DNA from: Halocafeteria seosinensis
Taxonomy: Eukaryota > Sar > Bigyra > Bicosoecida
DNA: 59,222 bases
Assembly: GCA_001687465.1 (NCBI GenBank)
Contig: LVLI01000720.1
Coordinates: 1-59,222, forward strand
Direction of reading: 5' to 3'
In this document: piece after piece, positions 49,958 to 59,222 of the stretch
Layout of the letters: each line of letters begins with the position of its first letter
Position numbering within the stretch: the first letter of the stretch is position 1
Translations under genes and position numbers: made by a program
The notes under the pieces: generated by a model
What the model saw: only the letters and a program-made list of their open reading frames with translations
The model's database searches: none
Told to the model about the DNA's origin: nothing

Positions 49958-50335
49958 TGCACAGAGATCACGCGAAGGTAGTGAGTGCACCAAGGGTTGG
50001 CATTAACGTCACAACATCTACCTTCGAGGCAGTACAACTTCCGTTATAGCCGGTGGCACCGGTGCTCGCGCGACCTTCACAAACTGAAGCCGTGGTCCAC
50101 TGGAGGAATCTAGTCTAGACTCCAGAAACGTTGTACATGGCACAGTGCGGAACGACAGAATGTAAATGTAATGCACACAGGAATTGTTTTGGTCGCATTA
50201 GGAAAGGTGGTGAGCTCTGTAATGTGATTATTCCAGGGCATGTGACTACTGGGACTACCGCCCGTCGCATCGATATATGTGTGTCGTAATGTATGCATTG
50301 TTCGTATATCCCACATCCTAAGATGCTGCTCCAAT
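49958..50335. promoter_or_regulatory. Spacer between two co-oriented minus genes
   Basis: These 378 bp lie downstream of the methyltransferase-like gene stop and upstream of the kelch-MORN start codon. Minus-strand open frames persist through part of it but lack protein character. It should hold the kelch-MORN promoter. Confidence 0.4.
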
Positions 50336-51909
50336 TCATGACGGATACTGTCCAATCCATAGCTCATTGATGAACCTGCGATTGAGCAATTTGAATGAGC
50401 AAAATTGCAACATAGTCTGAGCAAAAGATAACTCACGGTTCTGAGTTCTCATTCTCTTTCACGATCGATGTAACACTGAGTGCTCCGTATTCCTTGAGCG
50501 TCCTGACTTGCTCAGATGCAGAAGGTACTTCATAATTCGGGAAGTCTATGAATATTGTATGGCCATCTTGGTGGTTCGCTATGGGGCGGAAGTCTGCAGT
50601 TGGATGCGATGCTACTCTAATCGATCAGAGCAAGCATCAGCGGCGCATGTACTCACCAAGGAGAGAAGAGCGAGTTGCGTCCACATTCATCGATCCGTCT
50701 ACGTATATCACGTCACATTTGAAATCTGCAAAGAAACTCTGGCTTTGAAGTTGTGCTACAAGTCGTTGGGCAGTATCAGCTTACCTTCGTTCAGCTGAGC
50801 AAAACGGGCTATGGTCAAAGGAGGATCACCGACATATAATGTCAAACGGTTTGGGTATCTGTCAAGAACGGTTTAGCAGTTTTAGCGCCAATTGATGAAA
50901 AAGCGATAGACTATCTTACCTAGAGTCCAAGTAATCGTGCCCTGGTACAACCTCGGGATCCGAGCCTTCATCGAAAGCGTGGATTTGAGTATTTGGGCTG
51001 AGAGACAGAAATGCTGCGTCCACCAATTTGGAACCTTCATTTACAACGTCAATCTCACATGAATTTGCAACTATGGTACTTACTTGCTGCTACCTGTCCA
51101 GAACTAAATCCTGAGATGCATATGTTTTTATACTCGGGGTTCTCTCTGATACTACTAGCCAGGAACGCGAGTTTGGAGGGATTCTCAACCAAGTTTTCTA
51201 AGTTTTTCCCACCCGTTGGTTTTAGCTTCAGTTGTTCTAGGCTAGCACGCATGTCGCTAAGTGTCTTCACAAGTCTGTAAACAGGATCCGACAGAAGAAT
51301 GCAGAAATCAGTGAGAGAATGTCCGTCCTGAGAGCCTGCTCACCTTGGTCCGGCTTGGAGAATTTTCCCTCTCTTTGTTTCTATAAGAAGACGAAGCTTT
51401 TGTTCACAACCTTTCATGAAGTCACTTAGTTGGTATTGCTGTGGTTATGATTCGGGAAGAAAATAGACTTTAATCAGGAGTTCTGTGGCAACCAACGAGC
51501 GACAGGTAAGAGCTTACATTGAGTGCCTCTTGAAGCTTCATACAGAGCTCTCCAGCAGCGTTCGAGGGATTTGTGCCTGCATCCACGATTATTCAAGGCA
51601 TGATGCACTAACCTTGACTTTTTATACAACTATAGAATTGGTAGATGGACAGTTTCATAGACTTGAGCAGAATTCTCGAAAGATACCTTGACGATCCTTG
51701 GTACATTTCCTGAGTCTCTTACCTTCTGCCGCAATAAGGGAAATCTCCCTATTAAATGGTGGGTTATTGGGGTTCTTATGAGGTACTGTGAGTTTGATAG
51801 GAACCACCACCTTGGGCTGCATGAGCTTGTTTGGTGCAGCCTGAGCGAGGAGTGCTGCTGCTGTGGCCACAAACACGGCCACCAGGACACCAGAGCGGAT
51901 AGCCACCAT
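50336..51909 (-). CDS. Secretory-pathway methyltransferase-like protein
   Basis: Nine exons on the minus strand: 51909-51723, 51576-51518, 51438-51344, 51274-51084, 51013-50920, 50858-50785, 50725-50657, 50593-50437, 50375-50336. All junctions keep frame and give 321 aa. Introns are 59-79 nt except the first (146 nt). An alternative acceptor after 51035 would add seven residues. The N-terminus is a clear signal peptide (SGVLVAVFVATAAALLAQA). The core resembles class I SAM-dependent methyltransferases of the small O-methyltransferase type: ICISGFSSGQVAATFLSLSP at the glycine loop, IHAFDEG for the acidic residue after strand 2, RYPNRLTLYVGDPPLT, and FKCDVIYVDGSMN where relatives have DLIFVDGGH. 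The loop is Gly-poor compared with active enzymes, so cofactor binding is uncertain. The substrate is unknown, and location is probably ER lumen or secreted. Confidence 0.72.
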
Positions 51910-52487
51910 CTTACGATTCTTGCTCTTGCTAACGACTCTTGACGAATGCTTAGCCAGCTTGATACTCTGAGGAAAGCCACTAAATAGTAGGAAAAGCTAG
52001 ATAAAAGGAATGGGAATTCTCGATCTAGTCTGTGAACAAGGGGAAAAGCACAATACGGGGCGACCACTGCAGTTCTGCTGCTTCTTGCAGCACTATGAAG
52101 AAAGCAGAGGAATGTGTGTATGTACTTCCACAATAAAGATGCCCTCATTTCCTCTATTATAGCCCTGTATAGGGGAAAAGGAATTGTGACTCCGGCAGGC
52201 CACGCAGCTTCAACGGCTCACTGGCCACACGGCGGCAACGTGCTACAACGTGGTGTTCTGTCAGGAATCTAGGATGAAGAGATGGAGGAGCCTACATTTA
52301 GCAAGGAGTGCACATACGAGAGAGACGATAATATCTTTAGGATAGCCTGCCATACGGAGTAGAATTTCGGAATCCTATACTTCGAGTAAGACATGTTTAA
52401 TTTCAAGGAAGTGTAGTCACGTAACTCCTCCAAATTTCGTGTTATGGGAAATAGTTCACTAGGATAGTTGCTCTACACCCCAGGTCA
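51910..52487. promoter_or_regulatory. Intergenic region upstream of the methyltransferase-like gene
   Basis: These 578 bp lie between the RING gene stop and the start of the methyltransferase-like gene, both on the minus strand. The long minus-strand frame across part of it is a shadow of exon 1 in another frame. No RNA gene or repeat was recognised. Confidence 0.45.
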
Positions 52488-54471
52488 TTACCAAAAAGGC
52501 AAAGCATTGACTCTACCATCGGCTGGCCACATATATCTAGGTGTTCCTTTCAAGTCTATCTTGGCACGGCACACTGGGCAGGTGACTGCACCATTATTTC
52601 GGGCTTCCCTGCGGACAAAAGATGAAAGCGCCTACATACTGTAGCTGTAGACAGTGAGATCTATGGTCACTCACCATCTTTCCAAACAGTCTCCGCAAAA
52701 TTGATGTCCACAATTTAGTTCAATGGACCGATCCACGTCGTCCAAACAAATTGGACACGTGCTTGGCTCTGAATGTTCGTGCACTTTGAAACACTTTGGA
52801 CGGATCTGCAGAATACAAATGATATTTCATGGAAAACTCTCTGCTTTTAACGTTAACAAAACGTACCACACTTTCGTGCAGCAGTGTAAAGAGACCAAGC
52901 ACCAGTATTCCCGCTGTTAATGCAAACCAAAACATTTTGTAACTTAGATACGCGATGCCCCAAAAGGATATTGGTCCACTGCGTTCAAAGATATCAAATG
53001 CGAACTGGATCCAAGCTGTATGCTTTTCCGATGCAGGCATTGGGCACGTATTGCTTTGGAAAAACGGATAGCCGTGTTCTACTGGGCACACAGGTTGTGA
53101 GACCGTACCAACTGGCAACGGTTCCCTAAACAGCTCTAGCCAATGAGCAGTGGTCCTATAGCCGACCCATAAGCGAGCGAATCCAGTTGCTGCGAAAAAC
53201 AAAATCCTCTTAAGGTTACCCATATACCGTCTCCAACTGATTGGTTGATGGGGCATGATTCCTGAAGTTTTGCCCGGTAGCAAGGCCAAGCATCCATTGA
53301 TTAGAAACAAAGCGAACACTGTTTGCAACCTTTCCCGAAGACAAACATAAGCTGCTTGTAACGCAGGACTGTGTCCCAACCTAGAGCCTAGCGTCTTCCC
53401 ATTATCAAAGGACTCCAATACCACTCTCCACAACGCAAACAGTAACATCCCATAAAATAATCGCGGTTTACGAAGACTGACTCCGTTAGACATGGCAATT
53501 ATGTACTGTGACATTTCTCGCATATACGAATATTCCTGGAGCTGCACCAACAATAACAACCACGAGTACCAACGCTGTTGTCTGAGCCAATACACAATGA
53601 AGAAGAGAGGCAGTAAAGTTGATACCTGCCAGCTTAAATCATTTGGTAAATTTTCGAGATGAATCTCTATGCGCACATTGCTCACAAACTGCCGTAGTAT
53701 ACCAAATATTCCTGGACTGTCATCAGGGGTGTCCATGTCGTCCAACGGATCCTCTCGTTGGTTTTCTTGCGCTGTTTCCACAGGAACGGTCGTCCTCCTA
53801 TCTGCGACAGATGTCTGTTGCGAACCAGCATCTGTGTGGGAGCCTCTTTGCTCCTGAGACACAGAAGAAACGCACTGGGAAGCGCTTGTACTGCTGTCGT
53901 AAGAGCCAGTGGAAACCCTTGTCGGAGCGCTTGTGTATGTCGACTGTCCCACTACCCTTCTGGCATGGTTGGAGTCCCCATCGTCCGACACTGTGGTTGG
54001 GAGATCTTCAGAAACCGGGATGTTCTGTCGCCTTTGTCGGGTGTATGAAATCTCTCCGCTGCTGACCTCTTCTCTTGCTGCTGCGGAATTGCCCGAAAAT
54101 TGGTAATTTTCTCCATAGACCAGTGGTACTTGAAACCCCGTTCCACAGCGCTCATCAATTGGGTCTACGGGATTCCTATTAAGTAGTTCCTCAGCATTTC
54201 CTACAGACGAGGCGGATGAGCCTTTTGATGAAGAGACATGCGCATTGGAATTGCTAAGGTGAACATTCCTGTGCTGCTGGTTTTGGTCTTGCAGATGACG
54301 TATTTGGACTTGGTCGTCTCGGGTCCTTGCTCTTTTCACTCTTTCCGACCCATAGGTGTCTTCCAAATGATTATCAGTCGTGGATCGTTTGGTACTAGGG
54401 CTCCTCGTGCTGTGTTGAGAGGCATCACCGTCCGCCATGTTGGCATCTTCAATATCCCCCACTTCTTCCAT
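52488..54471 (-). CDS. Multi-pass membrane RING E3 ligase, RNFT-like
   Basis: Exons 54471-52867, 52805-52675 and 52608-52488 give 618 aa, with introns of 61 and 66 nt. ATG 54471 is the first ATG in frame. Residues 1-270 are polar, Ser/Gln-rich and disordered. Residues about 280-535 hold several hydrophobic segments (LLPLFFIVYWL, WYSWLLLLVQL, LFYGMLLFALWRVVL, MFWFALTAGILVLGLFTLL). The C-terminus is a C3HC4 RING at residues 552-591: CPIC, CGHQFCGDC and CPVC, split by the second intron. The order of disordered tail, membrane domain and C-terminal RING is that of RNFT1/RNFT2, ER ubiquitin ligases linked to ER-associated degradation. Another ER or peroxisomal RING family cannot be excluded. It is divergent from USP14. 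Confidence 0.82.
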
Positions 54472-54771
54472 CCTTCTTTTTCGGTTCCCACGTCCGTTAA
54501 ATTGATCGATTGAAGAGTTCAATCAGAGAACAGGTACGCGTTTACATTTCCTCATAATACTGAACATTACCTGAGGAAGCGTACTGTATTGTTTATACAC
54601 CTTACATCTGCTTGTAAAGGAACAATCATTTGTGCGACTTCCACAAATTTCTCCAATTCTGCGTTCTTTATGGCTTGTTGCATAGTAGTATAATCGACTA
54701 TTGAAGGGAAAACAACAGCAGTCTGATACTCTAAATCGTGTTTTATTGCTCGCGAGATCTGGATCGAGAAA
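54472..54771. promoter_or_regulatory. Shared divergent promoter region
   Basis: Only 300 bp separate the start codons of the membrane RING gene (-) and USP14 (+). Both promoters and 5' UTRs must lie here. No specific element can be named. Confidence 0.5.
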
Positions 54772-56779
54772 ATGGTGCGCGTTCAAGTGAAATGGAAATC
54801 TGACAAATTTGAGGTGGAATTCGACCCCACCGCGCCCAATGCCGTCGATGGCTTTAAAGGGGCCATTTGCGAGAAGACAGGTAAGTCTGCAAGAGTTCCA
54901 CGTTACAGGTAGCTCAATGCCAATGGTGCGTGCGGTGTGGGATGCAGGAGTACCGAAGGGACGTCAGAAATTGATGTCCAAAGGCGCGTGGAAAGGTGTT
55001 TTGAAAGACAGCGAAGATTTATCCAAATGCGATATTAAGGAAGGACAGCAAGTATGTTCAAAAAGTGGAATTGAATTGGGGACGCTTGCTGTTAAACCGG
55101 GTTTGCTCTTTTAGAGACACTGCAGGTTACTTTAATGGGTACCTCCGAAGGAGTGCCGTCGAAAGGACAGAATGAAGTGGTACGTGTATGGCATGATGCC
55201 CAGAGAAGGCCACTTTATGGTTTACAAAATCGTATAAGAATCTACAGGTATTTGTGGAGGACATGAAGCGAGAGGATCAAGCGAAACATGGGAGCGTTCT
55301 CCCTTCCGGTCTAGTCAACCTAGGCAATACTTGCTACATGAACTCTACACTGCAGTGCTTACGCCATGTACCAGAGTTACGAGATGGCCTGAAGTTGCTC
55401 AAAAACGACGAATCCACAAATACCAACGACCCATCTGGACTAAGCAAGGAGCTAGCACAGCTATATGACTACCTCGACAGATCCGACGAGAGCTGCCAAC
55501 CACTCGCGCTTATTTCGAAGCTGCGTCAGTCGTTTCCTCAATACGCGGAGCAAGTTCGCCCTGGACAATTCAAGCAACAGGATTCTGAAGAATTTACTAA
55601 CTTAGTCCTCTCCAATTTGGCGAGATCTCTCGTTCAGAAACCTGAAAAGCTACCACGGTTAGTCAAACGGTCAGCCGGTACGGATCAGCCGAACGTGGTG
55701 GATACCCTTTTTGGATTCGAGCAAGAAGTTCAATTAAGCTGTGAAGAGTCCGGCGAGGGCCCGGAAATAAAACGCGAAAGTGATAGAAAACTAGTATGCA
55801 ATATCCAGGGAGGAGCTGGAGCAGCGGTCCAAATCAACCACCTTCATGAGGGTATACAACTTGCGCTGGAGGGGGAAGTCGAGAAACATAGTGATTCACT
55901 GGGACGTAATTCCGTATGGAAGAAGCAAGTGAGGATGGACCAGCTGCCCAAGTATCTATGTGTTCAATTAATGCGTTTCTACTGGAAACCGACTCCTGGT
56001 TCGGAAGATCACGCCGGTGTCAGCTGCAAAATGCTGCGAGTAAGTGGAGCGTGTAAAATGATGATATAGCATATTCTGACATAATTATGGCTGGTGTGGA
56101 CTCATTGTTACAGCCTGTCAGTTTTGAGGTGAACAATTTTGATCTGTACGATTTCTGTAGTTCCCGAGTACAAGAGGTTCTCAGTAAGGCTCGTAACAAG
56201 TACGTTGCTAAATGGCTTTGTATGTCGACGCCATTGATTGTAGTCGTGGATTGAGTTGATAGCAGATACGCAAAGGAACAACTTAATGACTTGTCCCAGG
56301 GGGAATCCGTTAAAAAAGCGAAGACAGACGAGGAGCAAGATCGTACTATGAGTGGTAACTCAGCGGTCGGTGACGAGGGCAATAACGAGGATGATGATGA
56401 ATTAAGCAAAGCCATTGCTATGTCCATGGAAGGAGAGGGTGATAACAGCAGAGATGGCGCTGCCGTCAGTGGGGCTGGTGGGAACTCCACCGACATAATC
56501 TCTAGCGAAGACATAGGTGTTGGGCTCCCCGATGATTTCCGAGGGTTGTATGAACTGTTTGCCATCGTAACTCACAAAGGCAGGTCTTCAAATTCGGGAC
56601 ATTACATGGGTTGGGTAAGGCAAGGTCCACCTGGGAATTCTGAACGCAACGGATCCGATGACTGGCTGGTATTCGATGATGACGAAGTCAGTCCTTGCAA
56701 TACGGAGCACATACAGCGTCTGAAAGGTGGTGGTGATGACCATATGGCTTATCTGCTCTTCTACCGCGCCAAGTGCTAA
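54772..56779 (+). CDS. USP14: Proteasome-associated deubiquitinase USP14/Ubp6
   Basis: Six exons: 54772-54880, 54948-55051, 55126-55179, 55248-56039, 56114-56199, 56266-56779. Introns are 66-74 nt and all junctions keep frame, giving 552 aa. Residues 1-85 are the ubiquitin-like domain that docks on the proteasome base (FKGAICEKTGVPKGRQKLM, VTLMGTSEGVP). The USP catalytic domain follows: Cys118 in NLGNTCYMNSTLQCL, QQDSEEF, and His494 in NSGHYMGWVRQ with the downstream DDWLVFDDD. It trims ubiquitin chains from substrates at the 26S proteasome and slows degradation. An acidic insert before the His box contains DDELSKAIAMSMEGE, a near-perfect ubiquitin-interacting motif not typical of USP14. The spacing of Cys and the UBL agrees with human USP14 (Cys114). 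Confidence 0.95.
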
Positions 56780-56965
56780 GAAAAAGATGAAAAAGGACGT
56801 GTTCATACGTGTGCTCCTGGATGGTGACTATAGTATATAGATTTTGAGTTGATTGAAGTATGTCGTCAGAAAAATGGACAAGCATATCACGGGTTTGTGT
56901 TGTTGCCTGCCACTTACTTGGTTATCAGCAGTCTTTTACTTCCCATAGGAAGATATTAATCAAAA

Positions 56966-58605
56966 ATGAGTGGACCGTCTCCCCGTTGTTATTATGATAT
57001 CTTGGAGGTGTCCCGGGAAGCTGAAGAAGATGAAATACGACGTCAGTACAGGAAGCTTATTCTCCAATGGCACCCCGATAAGAACGCTGGCCAAGAGGAG
57101 CTGGCAACCCAACGCTTTCGAGAGGTCAAAGAAGCGTACGAGGTACTCAGCGATCCTCAGGAGCGAGCATGGTACGATGCTAATCGCAGCAAAATCTTGC
57201 ACCAGAGTCGTGGAGGAGCCAGTGGTGGCGAAGAGGATGATGGAACTGTTTCACCTCTGGTCGATTTATGGAGATATTTCAACAGCACCTGCTTCGAAGG
57301 TTTCGGAGACGATGAAGAAGGGTTCTACACAGTTTATCGCAAGTTATTTGAGCAAATTGACCGGGAAGAGAAGCGATACAGCACGAAACGCGATAAGACG
57401 GCAGCTCCCAGCTTCGGCACTTCTACTTCGCCTTGGTCAGAAGTGGACAGATTTTATTCCTACTGGGCGGCATACAGTTCAGACATGTCGTTTTCATGGA
57501 GCAACCTATACGACACGGACGATGCGCCCACAAGACAGGTAGGTGGCCTTCCTCGATGATCTTGTGGTGAGTTGTTTGGAATTCCATTTTGGCTTGTGCG
57601 CAGATACGACGTGCTATGGAAGCGACAAATAAGAAATTTAGGAGCGCTGCAAGGAAAGAGAGGTCGGAACAAGTGCGGGCATTAGTTAAGTTTCTCTATA
57701 GGCGAGATGAAAGGGTGGTAGCTCAGAAAGAGGCGGAAAAGCAAGATAAGCAACAGAAAGAGGCGGCTAGGAAGAGAGAGAAAGAAAGGAGAGAGGAAGA
57801 GAACCGGAAGATCAAAGAAGAAAAAATGCAACAAATGCAAAAAATTTGGCAGGAGCAAGAAGACCTCGAGCGGGAGGAAGCGGCGAACGCCTTTCGGGTC
57901 GATGAAGAGGATGCTGCGGGATCGGAGGAGGAACTACAGCCGGTCAATAGTAAGAGTGGGTACAATGATATTGAGGGAATTGCTTTCCGCTCGGAAGTAT
58001 ATAAAGGAGATGAAGAAGATATATCACCTGTTACCTCCTCGAGAAAGTCAAAGAAAGCGAAGAACCAAGCCAACAAGAAGGCAACTGAGGTCGATCCAGC
58101 CGCAGAGGCTGCGAAGATATTCAACAAGAGCAAGAACAAAAGGAAGCAGGCTCAATTCTCACAGAAACAGGATTCAGCGGAAGTACCTCCAAAGGATGAA
58201 TCTCAGAGCAACGATGTAGATGCCGAAGTGAGCGATGCCGACGAAGATGGCATGGAGGATGCGGTACCTGCAGCAGCGAGTTCAGCCTTTGCCAATTTAA
58301 ACATGGAAGATAGTTCGGAAGAAGAGGATACAGACGAGGAGGACGAGACACCGAAAGAAGCAGTTACTAATGTAAGCAAACCTCATCAGGTAAAGAATAG
58401 GAAGAAAGGAGATAAACAGTACACGGGCAAACCTCATATATTGGGGGGAATCGATCTACATGACAATACATCCTCGGAAGAATCTGAAGAGGAAATTGCA
58501 GCAGCTAGCCCTGGAAATAGGACATTTTCTAGCACATGCTCCAAGAAAAACAGTCGGCGAGCAATGCGAAGAGTAATCAACTCCCAAAACCAAGGGAAGT
58601 CTTGA
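56966..58605 (+). CDS. DNAJC21: DNAJC21/Jjj1 J-domain protein
   Basis: Exons 56966-57538 and 57604-58605 are joined by a 65-nt intron in phase 0 and give 524 aa. The J domain is residues 8-72, with the HPD triad at 36-38 (QWHPDKNAG). The next part, DLWRYFNSTCFEGFGDDEEG, then FYTVYRKLFEQI and VDRFYSYWAAY, is typical of DNAJC21/Jjj1 rather than generic DnaJ. A long charged coiled coil of Lys/Glu/Arg follows (ARKREKERREEENRKIKEEK), then acidic Ser-rich segments. The family works with Hsp70 in release and recycling of pre-60S ribosome factors (Arx1/Rei1 in yeast). The C2H2 zinc fingers usual in the family are not visible in this frame. The gene end overlaps the antisense chromodomain remnant by about 29 bp. 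Confidence 0.86.
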
Positions 58606-58789
58606 GATCATCACCAGTTTTGAAGAAGACATCCGCGTAAACCCTGGAGCACCGAGGACATCGTCCCCACCAAAGCGATTCCCATGTCCGTTCTGCCTCT
58701 CGGTAGCCTTTCCAGTGCACGAGGATCCGCTTGTCGTGGGTCCTGAAGATGCTCCACCCGGAGACTCCACGCCTACACTTGGCGATGCA
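58577..58789 (-). pseudogene. Chromodomain coding remnant
   Basis: A 70-codon minus-strand frame between stops contains HDKRILVHWKGYREAERTWE, the hallmark of a chromodomain (strand ending LVxWKGY, then the helix with xxxTWE). Upstream in the same frame are two TGA stops and an acidic piece (EIYDDVDPDELDDQ). No ATG precedes the domain. The pattern is most like the chromodomain at the end of chromovirus-type LTR retrotransposon integrases, but an exon of a host chromatin gene with unseen splicing is also possible. No reverse transcriptase or integrase core is seen before the window ends. Confidence 0.55.
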
Positions 58790-59177
58790 TCACAATAGTA
58801 GTGCATGCGAAAGAAGGCGGATTTGCAATCTTAAAGCAAGCGCTCGGACACGGGGGAAGACCGATACCTCCAGCTGTATATTCAGGCAAGCTACAATATA
58901 GCCGCTTCATTGATCATCTAATTCGTCAGGATCAACATCATCGTAGATCTCATTATACTGGTCGAACCTTATCATCATACTCGGCTTCCTACAAGCCGAC
59001 TGCGCCCGAGCCAGTCAAGGCTAAGAAAGTTTTTTGAGTAAATATACTCCTGGGATGCGGTAACAAAGCGGATGCCAGAGGAATAGTAAGCTACCGGTAG
59101 TAACCTTCGTTTTAAACACCTGAAAGGAATCTGCCCATTTACCCGTGGGTGACGTGACGTGAGTCACCTTGCTCAGC

Positions 59178-59202
59178 CCCCAGCCTGGGGGCCAGGCTGG
59201 GG
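59178..59202. repeat. GC-rich perfect hairpin, 11-bp arms
   Basis: CCCCAGCCTGG (59178-59188) and its complement CCAGGCTGGGG (59192-59202) are separated by GGG. The surrounding 45 bases to the window end are far richer in G and C than the neighbouring sequence. Confidence 0.7.
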
Positions 59203-59222
59203 CGGCCAGTGGGGCCCCAGGC

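Noticed and set aside
51014-51083. 49-nt intron alternative in the methyltransferase-like gene (acceptor after 51035)
   Set aside because: The 70-nt form restores a better match to the methyltransferase glycine-loop region and the usual intron size.
51630-52148. 172-codon minus-strand open frame
   Set aside because: It overlaps exon 1 of the methyltransferase-like gene in another frame. The spliced model has a clean signal peptide and family similarity; this frame has neither.
58456-58806. 116-codon minus-strand open frame
   Set aside because: The neighbouring frame on the same strand contains the chromodomain; this frame is low in protein character and antisense to DNAJC21.
1-59222. CRISPR arrays, bacterial operons, ribosome-binding sites, phage or IS elements
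   Set aside because: The window is eukaryotic with spliceosomal introns. No regularly spaced direct repeats and no transposase frame were seen.

Overview
The window is eukaryotic nuclear DNA. It carries a tRNA-Asp with internal Pol III promoter boxes and a T10 terminator. Protein genes are split by short GT-AG introns, mostly 59-90 nt, with donors of the type GTACGT, GTAAGT or GTGAGT. The gene set is that of a free-living protist or alga: Tra1/TRRAP, nuclear poly(A) polymerase, USP14/Ubp6, an Sac1 phosphatase, a Phs1-type dehydratase and DNAJC21. Genes are dense, many are 1-3 exons, and two giant reading frames run 12.9 kb and 16.2 kb without an intron. I cannot name the lineage from sequence alone.

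Layout, left to right. 1-1.9 kb: a frameshifted TPR remnant (-) and a non-coding stretch rich in TACTGTA/TACAGTA words. 1.9-3.6 kb: the RRM-bearing 3' part of a LARP4-like gene (+). 3.7-4.5 kb: 3-hydroxyacyl-CoA dehydratase (-). 4.7 kb: tRNA-Asp (-). 5.1-7.4 kb: Sac1 (+). 7.8-21.6 kb: a giant unrecognised protein of about 4,546 aa with C2-like, EF-hand-like, PUB-like and beta-propeller-like parts (+). 22.1-24.3 kb: poly(A) polymerase (+). 24.4-25.6 kb: unrecognised gene (-). 25.6-27.6 kb: non-coding, partly AT-rich. 27.6-44.1 kb: Tra1/TRRAP of about 5,454 aa (+). 44.3-45.6 kb: CHID1-like GH18 protein (+). 45.6-50.0 kb: kelch-MORN protein (-). 50.3-51.9 kb: secretory-pathway methyltransferase-like protein in nine exons (-). 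52.5-54.5 kb: multi-pass membrane RING protein (-). 54.8-56.8 kb: USP14 (+), divergent from the RING gene. 57.0-58.6 kb: DNAJC21/Jjj1 (+). 58.6-59.2 kb: a chromodomain remnant (-) and a GC-rich hairpin.

Functionally the genes are mostly unrelated housekeeping genes. A loose theme is protein quality control: a membrane RING ligase and a proteasomal deubiquitinase share a promoter region, and the giant protein carries a tandem set of folds resembling PUB domains, which in known proteins dock the p97/VCP C-terminus. The giant PUB-like protein is the best candidate for something undescribed. Exon structures were inferred by eye from splice consensus, reading-frame continuity and family similarity; no alignment was run.
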